Assembly: GCF_023898315.1 (NCBI RefSeq)
Contig: NC_064616.1
Location: 288,575,205 to 288,639,204, forward strand
From: Schistocerca nitens
Lineage: Eukaryota > Arthropoda > Insecta > Orthoptera > Acrididae
DNA length: 64,000 nucleotides
Direction of reading: 5' to 3'
The position numbers and the translations under genes were made by a program. This document shows, in pieces, positions 11,366-23,096 of the stretch. Under the pieces are notes generated by a model, which was not told where the DNA came from, searched no databases, and saw only the letters and a program-made list of their open reading frames with translations. Numbering within the stretch: position 1 is the first letter of the stretch; each line of letters starts with the position of its first letter.

Positions 11366-11672
11366 TCACTAAAACTTCCTGGAAGATTAAAACTGTGTGC
11401 TGGACAGAGGCTCGAATTCAGGACTTTTGCCTTTCGCGGGCAATTGCTCTACTATCTGAGCTACCCAAGCATGACTCACGACCCGTCCTCACAGCTTCAA
11501 TTCCTCCAGTACCTCGTCTTCTGCCTTCCAAACTTCACAGTAGCTCTCCTGCGAACCTTGCAGAACTAGCACTCCTGGAAGAAATGATATTGCGGTGACA
11601 TGGCTTTGTTAACAGCCTGAAGGATGTTTCCAACGCATACTGCGCTGCAGACTGAAAGTTTCATCCTGGTTG
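11366..11672 (-). repeat. SINE-C unit, nearly full length
   Basis: Same order as the 5.35-kb unit: 'aaacttcctgg', tRNA-like core with 'tttcgcgggcaattgctcta', 'ccagtacctcgtcttc', then 'gaaccttgcagaactagcac'. Diverged, but the core promoter-like boxes remain. Confidence 0.7.
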
Positions 11673-12344
11673 TTAATCACTGTTTCACGACTTCATTTGT
11701 ATGGACGTAAACAGGTGACGAATATCTTGAACGTATCACTACTTATATGAAGTGGAAACCCCGCGTACCTCATTGAACGGCAATGTGTATTATCAGACGG
11801 GTTTACCAGAGCATCTAGTTATTTATTTTCTGCTGTGGGATTTAGTATTGATCCACGTATCCTGATAAACTGCACAGGGCGTAGCCACCAGTTTATCGTA
11901 GGAATGAGCGCTGTACCTTTTTTCACTGGGTAGCGCCGGCTTCACTGATGTACTGAAGCACGCCAGACTATTTCTTAACAAAATCTTTCTACTTATACTT
12001 ACAATATTAACGGGAGTATCATTCAGTTACCTTAAGTCGTGGTTTTCATAGACATCAATTGTTTATCAAAGCGAACGAGGAATTAACCTTAAATAACCCA
12101 CAATTTGAAATCTTTGAGAGTGCATTAGAATTTATGTGCTATTTTTCTGCACTTTCGATGTTAAGATCGAACATGCGAGTCTACTGTAAACTGTAAACTG
12201 AATATTACGGGACGAGACTAATTTTTCTGACTTCAATTCAGCTATAGCTATTCTGTTTAAATGAATATTGCACGTGAGAAACGAATGCGGTTCCAAACAA
12301 GAGCTGTATTATAAACTACCATCTTTCTGATAGCAAGCATTACG
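11673..12344. other. Unassigned AT-rich stretch
   Basis: No gene or repeat recognised. Confidence 0.3.
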
Positions 12345-13575
12345 TTGTCGTTGTTGTTGTTGTTGTGGCATCTTTAGTTCCAACTCTCCTTCCTAATCTA
12401 CCTTGTACAAGTATCTTCTCCTCTTCAGAACTACTGCAAACTATATCCACTTGAACTCTCTTACTCCAGTCAAGCCTTAGTTTTCCTCTAGAACTGTGAC
12501 TCCCCCCCTCTTCCTGCATTTACCAAATTAACTATTGCTTGATGGCTCATGATGTGTCCTATTAACCTATCCCTTCTCTCTGTCAAGTTGTGTCACAAAG
12601 CAATTCTCTTCTCAATCTGATTCAGTATTTCTTCATTATTTACTCGATCTACTCAATCATCAGCATTCTTCTTTAACACCACATTTCGAAACCTTCTGTC
12701 CTCTACTTTTGCTGTCGTCGGTTATTTTCCTTCTCAAATATCAAAACTCATCTATACATTAGTGTGTCATTTCCTGCTCTAGTTGCCTCATCTTCACTTA
12801 GTTTAATTCAATTATATTCGATAACATTTCTTTACTTTTATTAATGTTTATCCTACAACCTCATTTTATGACACTGATCCGTTCAACTGATCTTCCTTCC
12901 TTTGACAGAATTACACTATCATTGACATATCTAAAAGATCATATTTCTTTTCTCTCAACTATAATTCCATTTCAAATTTTTCCTTGATTCTTTTAGTGCA
13001 GATGAATAATGACGGGGATAGGCTATAAACCTGTCTGATTCATTTCTAAACGACTGCTTCCCTTTTAGGTCCTCCGGCTCTTATTACTGTAGTCTCTTTT
13101 CTGTGCAAGTTATAGATAGTCTTTCACTATCATTACCTTGTCCCTGCTACCTTTAGAGTTCCAAAGATTGTATCCCAGCCACCATTATAAAAAGGCTTTC
13201 ACTGGTTCTACGAATGACAAAAAATGTAAAATATATGTGAATTCCTTGGACCAAGCTGCTGAGGTCATCGGTCCCTAGACTTACGCACTACTTAAACTAA
13301 CTTATGCTAAGAACAACACACACACCCATGTCCGAGGGAGGAATCGAACCTCCGGCGGGAGGGACCGCGCAATCCGTGACATGGCGCCTCTAGCCGCGCG
13401 GCTACTGATGACATAGAAGATAGATTACAGAATGTCAAACCTACGTTTAAGATAAGTCATAGGGTTAGTATTGTTTTTCGACTTCCAACATTTCTCCTCT
13501 TCATTCAGGTAGACACATACCAGGCGCTCCATCCGTCTGTCTATAATACCAAGTTCTACAGATTACTTAAAACCA
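12345..13575 (-). pseudogene. LINE-B (RTE-like) reverse transcriptase remnant
   Basis: Minus-strand non-LTR retrotransposon with a (CAA)n tail at the left edge, which is the element's 3' end. Translated pieces in several frames give the C-terminal part typical of RTE-like elements, for example 'VDRVNNEEILNQIEKRI' (about 12600-12650). Further upstream comes the reverse-transcriptase region whose nucleotide order I recognise from locust repeats. It has many indels, no intact frame, and no endonuclease part. A SINE-D copy is inserted at 13.2 kb. Confidence 0.65.
13225..13404 (-). mobile_element. SINE-D copy inside LINE-B
   Basis: Minus-oriented SINE-D with 'ctgaggtcatcggtcccta' near the tail and head motif 'gaatcgaacctccggcggg' at the right. 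It interrupts the LINE-B reverse transcriptase. Target-site duplication is unclear. Confidence 0.75.
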
Positions 13576-15425
13576 CGTAATTAATTATGAAAAGATGTAA
13601 CATTATTGGATGAGAGTGTAAATAGTTTATGGGGAATTAGTTCAATTAAATGGTAGAAGACTTTAGTTTACGTATTCCTGTCACATACTGAAAGGAAAAT
13701 AAGTTGCTATTTATATGACAAGAACTTAAATAAAAATAGTAATATGTAGTTTGTGAAACAAAATATGCTGATGATGAAACGGAAGACAGATAGCCGCTGT
13801 GTTGAACAGATTAAACTCCTGGAATATCTGGGGGTGTTGCATGGCTCTGCTCTGGCGGGTGGCATGGCAGAACGGGCATGTAGAATACTTATCCATGACC
13901 GCTTTGAATTTTGATCATTCCGACTACCTACGTACGTGATTCTAACGAGCGATTTTCTACGAACACTCTTCAGTGCACTGAGATCTCAAGATAAAACTAG
14001 TTTATTAATACCAGCACAGATTCGTCTTAGCAAATATTCTCCCCACACTCGATCTGTGAACAGAACCGGACGGATCGTTACCGTATGGTGCAACGAGAAA
14101 CACTCCTACACAATTTTCAGTGATTCCTAGAGTATGCTGTAGGTACAAATGCAAATCGTACATTAACTAATGGCAGCCCGTGAAACCGACAGAAAACATT
14201 TAGGAGTTTGTTCACGGATACTTGCTGAACAGTTTGGTATAATGGCCCTTTAGTCCCGGTCGCTCGTTTCAGGGTACTTGCTATTCGTTTTATTTCCTAC
14301 CATTGTTTATCTTTGTATCTATACTGCACAAAAAGTATCTCACATAAGTTCATGTGTCGACTGTATGAGCCATGTGTCTTGTCTGGAAACAAATTTAACC
14401 CATTTGTCCACGGTAATTGCTGTTGACAACAGTAATGCACACTTTACTCTTTGCCCTCAAGCTTGCATTGAGTGCTGCTCGGTTTTGTCTCCTGTTAGCT
14501 CTTCCGGCACTGTTAGTTGCACGTTGACAGTGATACACAGATGTAACGTGGGCAGGTTTACCGATGAAGAGGTTTCCGATACCTGCCTCGTGTATGCGTT
14601 CACTGACAGTAATGGAAGTGCAGCACAACTACATTTTACGCAGCTGTCCCCGCAGCTACGACATTCGTAGCACACTCCTTTTCCCTCTGAGATTTATTGC
14701 ATTACTCTGTGTTTTTTGTGTTGTTCTAATTGCATATTACTGGCTATTTCACTGTTGTGAAGATATTTTCCCAGAAACAATGGTAACTAGGTAGCAAACC
14801 GAATAAATGATAACTACATTACTATTCGATGAGAAGCCACTCCAGGTCACGGGTTCCTTATGCCAAATACTAAAAAAATACCATTGAACAACCTTCGAAA
14901 TTTGGTGGGTGCGGTTCGGCTAACACATGTAACTACATAATCAAATCACTCCGCTTGGTTGAAGAAGGAACGGTATTAGAGAGCTGATGCTAGCAAGCTT
15001 ATTTTATGAACATTGCAAACATGATTAGTGTTACGCGGAAGTGCGATTTGGAAGGCTCCGTGAACCGTGAAGGTATTATCACAAATGGTAATCGAAGCGC
15101 TCACCATTCAAACACACCGAAAATTCTGATCAGAGATTTAACTGAAATCAATATACCTGGATAAGTATGTGACGCAATCATGGTTCTCATTAACACTTAA
15201 TAAGAGTTTCAGTGTGTAGTGTTATGGCCGCAGAGACCAACAGAGAAATGTAGCGCCCATCAATTCTTGCGTTACGTAACCATTCAAACGTCGAGCATAC
15301 AGAAACCGACGGTGAATTTGTAATCGAAAGATCCTTCACAAAATATTTCATCGATAGTAGTAAATTGTGGCTAACGTCCTGTTGCATTTACTTGTTAAAC
15401 ACAGGACAGAGAAACAGCCTACAGG
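13576..15425. other. Unassigned stretch
   Basis: Mostly AT-rich. The longest frame (130 codons, 14278-14670, plus) is cysteine- and serine-rich with a hydrophobic start, but it has no domain I recognise and overlaps similar-size frames on the other strand. I do not call a gene. Confidence 0.3.
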
Positions 15426-15433
15426 GACCTTAT

Positions 15434-15621
15434 GCCACGCGGGACTGGCCGAGCGGTCTGAGGCGCTGCATTCATGGACTGTGCGGCTGGTCCCGGCGGA
15501 GGTTGGAGTCATCCCTCGGTCATGGGTGTGTGTGTTTGTCCTTAGGCTAATTAGTGTGTAAGATTAGGGACTGATGACGTTAGCAGTTAAGTCCCATAAG
15601 ATTTCACACACATTTTTTTTT
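15434..15621 (+). mobile_element. SINE-B copy with target-site duplication
   Basis: Plus-oriented SINE-B with head 'ctggccgagcggtctgaggc' and tail 'tttcacacacattttttttt'. Flanked by 'gaccttat' at 15426-15433 and 15622-15629. The B box carries a change (ggttggagtcatccc). Confidence 0.9.
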
Positions 15622-15631
15622 GACCTTATAC

Positions 15632-16065
15632 AGGATGGGGCAGATAAAAGTGACCCGGTGAACAGAGTTCCAGAGTACAAAGAAACACAGCAGAAGAAAG
15701 GAAATACAATATTAACCCGTCTATAGCAGATGTTGAAAGTGAGCACCATTCACCTCTTGACAATTTTTGGCCTTGATCAGAAAGTTGCTGAAGATGGCTC
15801 GAAGCTAGACTGTTGAAATGTCATCCGAAATGTTCTGCTGCAGCTCTTGAAAATTATGCGGTTTGTTGCGATACATCTTAGACTTGAGAGCTTCCCACAC
15901 AGACTATTCGCACACTGACAGAGCAGGAGACCTGGGTGATCAGCTGGGGCCGCGAGCAGACGGACCTCTGCTAAGAACTCTTTCAGGCGTGAAGAGTGTC
16001 TAGATGTGACCCAATGTTCGGCCGGCACCATGAGCAGTTGCTCCATCCCGTTGGAAGTAACTGTA
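15632..16065 (-). pseudogene. Mariner-like transposase remnant, C-terminal part
   Basis: The minus strand encodes, across frameshifts, 'QRDGATAHGA' (second catalytic Asp, about 16030-16060), 'SPRSPALS' (region of the third), 'ALKSKMYRNKP', and the C-terminal 'NGAHFQHLL'-type end near 15740. The order and spacing match mariner-like elements. The third catalytic residue region is altered and the N-terminal half is missing. A TIR-like 'acaggatggggcagataaaa' lies at the left end. Confidence 0.7.
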
Positions 16066-16502
16066 GGTCCTCCGTCCAGTCGTATCTACACCTCCCGGCC
16101 AATTTTATTTGCCCCGTCGTATATTTCATTCCCTGTTGTACAAAAAGCAGTAAACTGTTCTGTAGCGACCAGAGTTCGAGAAACGTATTTCATGATCAAT
16201 ATTTCTTTCGAACTTGATAGTGGATCCTACGACACGTTTCATTTAATCATCGTAGTAATTCCTCCTAGTCAAGTGTTTTCTTTTAGTGAAATCACCGTAA
16301 CAAGATGTTTAGACATCTACGTTTATACTAAGCAAGAAAACTGAGTACCACAATCAGTTCTTGTTGGTAAGCATCGCTGCGAACTGGACTCTTTCGACTC
16401 TAGCTTTAATGGTCTTCTCGCGAAATATACGTAGAAGGAAACACTATATGTGTTACATCTTATAATCTTATAAGAACGTACGCTCTCATAATTTTAAAAG
16501 TG
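16066..16502. other. Unassigned stretch
   Basis: No gene recognised. It may include further upstream parts of the mariner remnant that have decayed past recognition. Confidence 0.3.
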
Positions 16503-17326
16503 AATACCATTGTGATGCACAATGCCTCTCTTGTAGCGTCTGCCACGGTAGTTAGGTGAGCATCTCCCTAACGCTTTCGCGCTTACTGAAAGAACCTTTG
16601 ACGAATTGCGCTGCTCTTCTTTGGGTCTCCTCTATTTCCTGTATCAGTCGTATCTGGTATGGGTTCAAGACTGCCGAAAAGTACTCAAGTATCGGTTGAA
16701 CGAGGGTTTAGTAAGCAACCTCCTTCAAAAATGGTTCAAATGTCTCTGAGCACTATGGGACTTGACTTCTGAGGTCATCAGTCCCCTAGAACTTAGAACT
16801 ACTTAAACCTAACTAACGTAAGGACATCACACACATCCATGCCCGAGGCAGGATTCGAACATGCGACCGTAGCGGTCGTGCGGTTCCAGACTGTAGCGCC
16901 TAGAACCGCTCGGCCACTCTGGCCGGCCAACCTCCTTCGCGGGAGTAGTAGTACACATCTTACGGATTCTTCCAGTCAATTGCAGTCTGGGACCTACCTT
17001 TTCTTCTATTAGCATTAGGTGTTCCATCCGCTTTAAATCGCTATCTATGCATTTTCTCAGATATTTAACGGCTTTGACTGCTACTTGTGTGTGTTTGTCA
17101 ATCGTCTAATCAAACAAAAACGGATCTTTTTATGCACCATACGTTACAGTAGTTAATGTTGAGGATCAACTCCCAACCCTGCACCAAGAGTCGATTTGCT
17201 GCTGGTCTGCCTGCACTTCGCTACAATCGTCAAGCGTTGTCACTTCTCGTATATAACATCATCATCATCATCATCCGCGAACAAGCCCATGGACCTTCCG
17301 GCGTTATCTGCAAGGTCATATATATA
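16503..17326 (-). pseudogene. LINE-A (CR1-like) reverse transcriptase fragment
   Basis: Minus-strand fragment in the same order as the better copies at 31.2 and 34.4 kb, ending at the reverse-transcriptase FADD box. That box has become 'FADDDDDD' through a run of six ATC units on the plus strand (17258-17275). A SINE-A interrupts it at 16726-16927, and a Tc1-like element begins at 17327, cutting off the upstream part of the LINE. Confidence 0.75.
16726..16927 (-). mobile_element. SINE-A copy inside LINE-A
   Basis: Full-length minus-oriented SINE-A flanked by the perfect duplication 'caacctcctt' at 16716-16725 and 16928-16937. The insertion splits the LINE-A fragment cleanly. Confidence 0.95.
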
Positions 17327-18621
17327 CACTACTGGCCATTAAAATTGCTACACCAAGAAGAAATGTAGATGACAAACGGGTATTCATTGGATAAATATAT
17401 TATACTAGAAATGACATGTGATTACATTTTCACGCAGTTTGGGTGCATAGATCCTGAGAAATCAGTACCGAGAACAACCACCTCTGGCCGTAATAACGGC
17501 CTTGATACTCCTGGGCATTGAGTCAAACAGAGCTTGGATGGCGTGTACAGGTACAGCTGCCCATGCAGCTTCAACATGATACCATAGTTCATCAAGAGTA
17601 GTGACTGGCGTATTGTGACGAGCCAGTTGCTACGCCACCATTGACCAGACGTTTTCAGTTGGTGAGAGATCTGGAGAATGTGCTGGCCAGGGCAGCAATC
17701 AAACATTTTCTGTATCCGGAAAGTCCCGTACACGACCTGCAACATGCGGTCGTGCATTAACCTGCTGAAATGTAGGGTTTCGCAGGGATCGAATGAAGGG
17801 TAGAGCCACGGGTCGTAACATATCCGAAATGTAACGTCCACTGCTCAAAGTGTCATCAATGCGAACAAGAGGTGACCGAGGCGTGTAACCAATAGCACCC
17901 CATACCATCACGCCGGGTGATACGCCAGTATGGCGATGACGAATACACGCTTCCAATGTGCGTTCACGGCGATGTCGCCAAAGACGGATGCGACCATCAT
18001 GATACTCTAAACAGAAGTTGGATTCATCCGAAAAAAATAACGTTTTACCATGCGTCGTCGAACTCTTCGTGCAGATGGTTGTTGTCTTGCAAACGTCCCC
18101 ATCTGTTGACTCAGCGGTCGAGACGTGGCTGCAGAATCCGTTACAGCCATGCGGATAAGATGCCTGTCATCTCGACTGCTAGTGATACGAGGCCGTTGGG
18201 ATCCAGCACGGCGTTCCGTATTACCCTCCTGAACCCACCGATTCCATAGTCTGCTAACAGTCATTGGAATTCGACCAACGCGAGCAGCAATGTCGCGATA
18301 CGATAAACCGCAATCGCGATAGGCTACAATCCGACCTTTATCAAAGTCGGAAAACTGATGGTGCGCTTTTCTCCTCCTTACACGAGGCATCAGAACAACG
18401 TTAAACCAGGCAACGCCGGTCAACTGCTGTTTGTGTATGAGAAATCGGTTGGAAACTATCCTCATGTCAGCACGTTGTAGGTGTCGACATAGGCGCCAAC
18501 CTTGTGTGAATGCTCTGAAAAGCTAATCATTTGCATATCACAGCATCTTCTTCCTGTCGGTTAAATTTCGCGTCTGTAGCACGTCATCTTCATGGTGTAG
18601 CAATTTTAATGGCCAGTAGTG
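17327..18621 (-). mobile_element. Tc1-like element, complete ends, internally deleted
   Basis: A 1295-bp element flanked by TA at both sides (17325-17326, 18622-18623). Both ends read cactactggccattaaaa inwards, continuing to 'ttgctacacc', so the terminal inverted repeats match over at least 28 bp. It contains one decayed transposase gene on the minus strand. It is a close relative of the element at 48703-50315, in which the same termini are more diverged on the left. Confidence 0.93.
17462..18390 (-). pseudogene. Tc1-like DD34E transposase, inactivated
   Basis: The likely start is MPRVRRRKAHH at 18390, followed by a helix-turn-helix region (DFDKGRIVAYRDCGLSYRDI; VSRLWNRWVQEG). About 40 residues are deleted between 'SARRVRRR' and the first catalytic block, which reads FRMNPTSV in the main frame and SDES in the shifted frame near 18020. 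The second catalytic Asp is replaced by Val (QQVNARPH, near 17750). The Glu in SPDLSPTENVW (near 17665) is kept. Thirty-four residues lie between positions two and three, as in classical Tc1. Confidence 0.88.
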
Positions 18622-18623
18622 TA

Positions 18624-19507
18624 ACAAAACTCTTACAGCTCAAACGTCACGAAAAAAAGTATTAGGGTACGATTTGACGTCGACGATGAAGTCGTAAGAG
18701 ACATATCAAGCCCATACTGGAAAAGGATGTGGTATGAAGATACCTGTGGATACTGTGTTGTTTAACCAAAGCTAGTCGTTTAAAAATAAAGTGTCATACG
18801 GTACAGCTATTATGCAAAATCATGAGTTATTTAAAAATGTTTCAAAGCTGTAACTGATCGCTTCCTAAAGTAATTTCCATCCGTTGAGTCCGTATCCCAT
18901 TAAGCGAAACTGGTGAGTATTTTAGTAAATGGGTGTCTTCCCTAGAAAGACACGATCATCTATTAGAGAGCACAGTTTTAGTAATACACATATAAATGAG
19001 CTAAATGATTCCAAATGATTACTTGTGAAAGTGGAGGCCTTACGTCAAACAGATTTTGTTAATGGCCAATGAAAAAGGCGGAGTTCGTTTGTCACAAGTT
19101 GGCAACCTTCTGCCTCATACAGAAAAAGCTCTGTAGTATAGTGGCATCGGAGCGCAAACGAGTTTCAACGCGCCGGAGGCGGCACAGCTAACGATGTTGT
19201 GCCCTGTAAACGAGCACTTCATTAAAACCTGAAAGACGGCACGATGGAGCAAAAGGTCTCTTGCAGTAGATAGCAAGTTAACGGTGCTCACGACAAAGCT
19301 GGTCTTTAATAGCAAACTTATCGGTCCCTGAGGTAATTTCCTACACACTGTCCAGGGTAAAAAGGCTCATATGGGTAAACTGGCGTCTGCAGTGAACAAC
19401 CAATGTAGTTATTCTGACACCTTCCACAAAAATAGGAACGTGCTTGCATTCAGAGGAAGTCTGATATTTCAGCTGTTATGATCATTTCCGTATCTCAGCT
19501 CGATACG
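18624..19507. other. Unassigned stretch
   Basis: No gene or repeat recognised. The LINE-A sequence interrupted at 17.3 kb does not visibly resume here. Confidence 0.3.
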
Positions 19508-19851
19508 CACTGAGTTGACACAAGTCAAGGGCTAGTGATACGCACATATAAAGATGGCGCTAGTATCGCGTACACAATGGATAAAAGGACGGTGCGTTGG
19601 CGGAGTTGTCATTTGTACTCACGTGATTCATGTGAAAATGTTTCCGACGTGACTACAGCCGCGCGACAGGAATTAACAGACTTTAAACGCAAAATGGTAG
19701 TTGGAGTTAGACGCATGGGACGTTCCTTTTCGAAAATTATTAGAGATTTTAATATTACGAGATCTACAGCGTCAAGGCTGTGCCGACAATACCTCATTTC
19801 AAGTATTGCCTCTCACCACGGATGACGCATTGGCCCACGGCCTTAGGTAAA

Positions 19852-20055
19852 GCCGGCCTTTGTGGCTGAGTGGTTCTAGGCGCTTCAGTCCGGAATCGCG
19901 CTGCTGCTACGGTCGCAGGTTCGAATCCTGCCTCGGGCATGGATGTGTGTGATGTCCTTAGGTTAGTTAGGTTTAAGTAGTTCTAAGTTCTAGGGGACTG
20001 ATGACCTCAGATGTTAAGTCCCAGGGTGCTTACAACCATTTGAACCATTTTTGAA
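19852..20055 (+). mobile_element. SINE-A copy inside Tc1 remnant
   Basis: Full plus-oriented SINE-A. Flanks 'ccttaggtaaa' and 'ccttagtttaa' form an imperfect target-site duplication. The head shows A box 'gtggctgagtgg'. Confidence 0.92.
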
Positions 20056-20393
20056 CCTTAGTTTAACGACCGAGACAAGCAACACTGCATGAAATAATCG
20101 CAGAAATGAATGTGGGACGTGTGAAGAACATTTCCGCTAGGACAGTGCTGCGAAATGTGGCGTTGATTGGCTGTGGCAGCAGACGACCAACGCGAGTGCT
20201 TTTGCTATCAGCACAACATCGTCTGCAGCGCCTCTCCTGGGCTCGTGACCATATCGGTTGTACCCTAGACGATTTGTAAACTATGGTCTGGTCAGATGAG
20301 TTGGTAAGAGCTGATGGTATGGTTAGGGTGTGGCGCAGACCCTCACAAAACCATGCACCCAAGTTGTCAACAAGGCACTGTGCAATCAGGTGG

Positions 20394-20595
20394 GCCGGCC
20401 GAAGTGGCCGCGCGGTTCTGGCGCTGCAGTCTGGAACCGCGAGACCGCTACGGTCGCAGGTTCGAATCCTGCCTCGGGCATGGATGTGTGTGATGTCCTT
20501 AGGTTAGTTAGGTTTAACTAGTTCTAAGTTCTAGGGGACTAATGACCTCAGCAGTTGAGTCCCATAGTGCTCAGAGCCATTTGAACCATTTGAAC
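20394..20595 (+). mobile_element. SINE-A copy, variant subfamily, inside Tc1 remnant
   Basis: Plus-oriented SINE-A with the diagnostic body 'aactagttctaag' and 'actaatgacctcagcagttg' shared with the copy at 56551. Perfect 11-bp target-site duplication 'caatcaggtgg' at 20383-20393 and 20596-20606. Confidence 0.95.
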
Positions 20596-20945
20596 CAATC
20601 AGGTGGTGGTTCCATAACGGTGTCGGCAGTGTTTATACAGAATGGATTGGGTTCTCTGGTCCAACTGAACCGATCATTGACTAGAAATGGTTATGTTTCT
20701 CTACTTTGTCTAGTTGTAAACCATTTGCACTCATTCCTGGAATTCATGTTCCCAAATAACGGTGCCATGTCACCAGGCTACAGCTGTTCGCGACTGGTTT
20801 GAAGAACATTCTTAACAGACACCAGGGGTAGACACTTATTAAGGTGTGGAGGTTGGCTTTAGATATCGAAAGAAAGCATGACATTTGTAGTGAGGCGGGA
20901 ACGGCAATTTCAAACGTGACGCCGGCCTCTCGCGCCACTGGACGT

Positions 20946-21147
20946 CAAATGGTTCAAATGGCTCTGAGCACTATGGGACTTAACTTCTAAGGTCATCCGT
21001 CCCCTAGAAAGTAGAACTACTTAAACCTAACTAACCTAAGGACATCACACACATCCATGCTCGAGGCAGGATTCGAACCTGCGACCGTAGCGGTCGCGCG
21101 GTTCCAGACTGTAGCGCCTTTAACCGCTTGACCACCCCGGCCGGCCA
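20946..21147 (-). mobile_element. SINE-A copy
   Basis: Full minus-oriented SINE-A. The flanks share only a short 'gacgt'. Confidence 0.92.
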
Positions 21148-21239
21148 AGACGTAGAGATTCACTCCTGTTTACTGTGATATTACAACAGCTGTTTGATAT
21201 GATGACCAGCAAGTCGGTGCACGTAATGTATTTGCGCAA

Positions 21240-22260
21240 TCAGTTTGCATAAACTCTGTCCAACATGTGTGGTGTATGGTTAATCACTTCTGCTGCAGCC
21301 ATGATCCGTGCAACCAGATCTTTCTCCGACTGGACATCTCGTAAACGAGACTCTTCATGTGGCCCCACAAGAAAATTGTAAAGGGTTAAATCTGGGATAC
21401 TGGCTGCCAAACATGTGGTGCACCTGGATCGATCCACCTGTCCCCGTAGATCACGTTCACATGGTTTCGGACGCGAACTGCAAAATATACTACCGCATCG
21501 TCATGCTGGAACCAAAATTGGTACCGAATATCCAGGCACATCTTCAAAAAACTCCGCCAGCACTTGTTGCAGAAATATCAAGTACTTGGCACCCGTTACG
21601 TGGGGAGGAAGAACGTATGGCCCAATCATACGACCATCGCAGGTACCGGACCAGACATTGATGCCAAAGGTGTGCTGAAACCTTCGTGTACACGTGGCTA
21701 TGGGGTTCTCTTGATCCCGAATGTGGCTAATTCTAACGTGCAGTACATCTTCCCTGTTTAAATGCGCTTCGTCGGTAAACAAAATTAGCATTGGAAACTG
21801 AAAAAAATCCACATAACGATGTAAAAACCAAGTACAGAAATGGACAGATGGTACAAAACCCGCCGGGAGCATGACGTGTACATTCTGATGGTAATACGTG
21901 TGGAGTTGCTGTTCATGCAGAACACGCCAGAGAGACGAGTGAGAGAGATGCAAGTCATGTGCAATAGCTCGAGTACTCGTCGATGGCTTCTCTTCGACTT
22001 CATGAAGCACTTCCTTCTCCAGTATGACAGTGCGCCACCTTTTTGGAGCACAACAGTTTGCTCTATCACTTATGGATTTCCGACTTTCCCCGCAGTCGTT
22101 GTTCTACTATGGCAAACATGGAATGAGATGGAGTCACACGATTTGGAAAGTACTCGTGATACAGACGTTGAGCTACTATTCCATTACGGCGGGCTTCACG
22201 GTAAATTAACAACATATCGGAGTATTCTGCTAACTTGTACTCAGGCATCCTGTTACTGCA
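21240..22260 (-). pseudogene. Mariner-superfamily transposase with DUF4817-type N-terminus, broken
   Basis: Reading the minus strand from 22248: 'MPEYKLAEYSDMLLIYREAR' with 'AQRLYHEYFPNR' matches the DUF4817-type N-terminal domain found in insect transposase-like proteins. After a frameshift come 'STRAIAHDLHLSHSSLWRVL' (second helix-turn-helix, about 21930-21960), 'LFTDEAHLNREDV' (first catalytic Asp, about 21775), and 'FGINVWSG'. A final frame ends in 'FLVGPHEESRLRDVQSEKDL' near 21350. The second catalytic Asp is not visible. Several frameshifts make it non-functional. Confidence 0.78.
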
Positions 22261-22690
22261 GTACTAGTCACTGTAATGTCACCTGACGCATCACTAGGAA
22301 GCATGAAATCTACCCAGACAGAAATAGAGGACATCACATCACACCGCGTCATCGCACCATTCATAAGTGTTGGTAGCCTACCATAACATGCAAACTGCGT
22401 AAGAAACACCTAGCGCGCAACTGAATAGCTCTTCTTTTCCTTGTGACATCGAAACGAACCGTTTCCGGAGATGGGTTCCTATGAAAAAGTTGATCTACTA
22501 AGTCCCCTCTACAACCCCTAGAAGTGTCTAATATGAACTGTGAAGAACCCTTTATAAGCAGAAAGACGTGCCAGCTGCGGCAGTCAGTGGTTTTTACTCC
22601 TGACGACGACGGCGGAGACTGCTGTCGGAAGCTCGAGTATTTTACTTGAATTAACGCGGCTGGAAATCCGAGAATATTTTATTAAAAAAT
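22261..22690. other. Unassigned stretch
   Basis: No gene recognised. The part around 22550-22680 (ending 'cgagaatattttatta') resembles a sequence I associate with interspersed locust repeats, but I cannot place it. Confidence 0.3.
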
Positions 22691-22742
22691 CGATAATACT
22701 GGCACGAAATACCCTCCGCCATACTTTGCTTGCAGAGTATAT
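22691..22742 (+). mobile_element. Possible LINE-A 3' end fragment
   Basis: The motif 'gaaataccctccgccatac' followed by 'gcttgcagagtat' resembles, in reverse orientation, the end region of the LINE-A copies at 31.2 and 57.0 kb. It is short and diverged and lacks the TAGATG tail. Confidence 0.4.
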
Positions 22743-23094
22743 TTTTAAATTTAGGCATTTTACGATGGAACGGTGAATTCAAAGAAAGTCGCACTTTTCA
22801 GTGGAACTTTTGAATTCCTGGCACTGTAAAGGAACATAGATAGTCTCACACTGTTATTACACACTTTTAGATACAAAGATACTGATTAAGTTCGCCAGTT
22901 CTTAGCACATGCAAAAAGAAGGAAAATAGATTTAGATCTAATATGGTAATGTATCCCAAGAGACAGATTAAGCACAGCTACTTTAGAAAACGCGGGCACT
23001 CCAAGCACCTTCTGGAAAGCCATTATACGAAGGTTAGTCGTAAGATTTCATTCCTCCCCTACAAAATACAAAATTTCGTTATTAAGTTCGCAGG
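22743..23094. other. Unassigned AT-rich spacer
   Basis: No gene or repeat recognised up to the TA that borders the long-inverted-repeat element. Confidence 0.3.
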
Positions 23095-23096
23095 TA

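Larger units (their letters stand above)
19508..20840 (+). pseudogene. Tc1-like transposase remnant with two SINE insertions
   Basis: The left end resembles the terminus of the 53.9-kb element (cactgagttgacacaagtca). The plus strand encodes an N-terminal helix-turn-helix (RMGRSFSKIIRDFNITRSTA, about 19715-19775), then after the first SINE the segment ending 'RLQRLSWARDHIG', then 'WSDELVRADGMVRVWRRP' with the first catalytic Asp (about 20286), and after the second SINE 'GSLVQLNRSLTRNGYVSL'. The block around the second catalytic Asp is deleted, leaving 'PCHQATAVRDWFEEHS' (about 20765-20810). The 3' end is lost. Confidence 0.85.

Noticed and set aside
14278..14670. 130-codon plus-strand frame, cysteine- and serine-rich
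   Set aside because: No recognisable domain, no conserved start context or neighbouring exon, and equal-length frames overlap on the other strand. A possible decayed transposase on the minus strand could not be supported.
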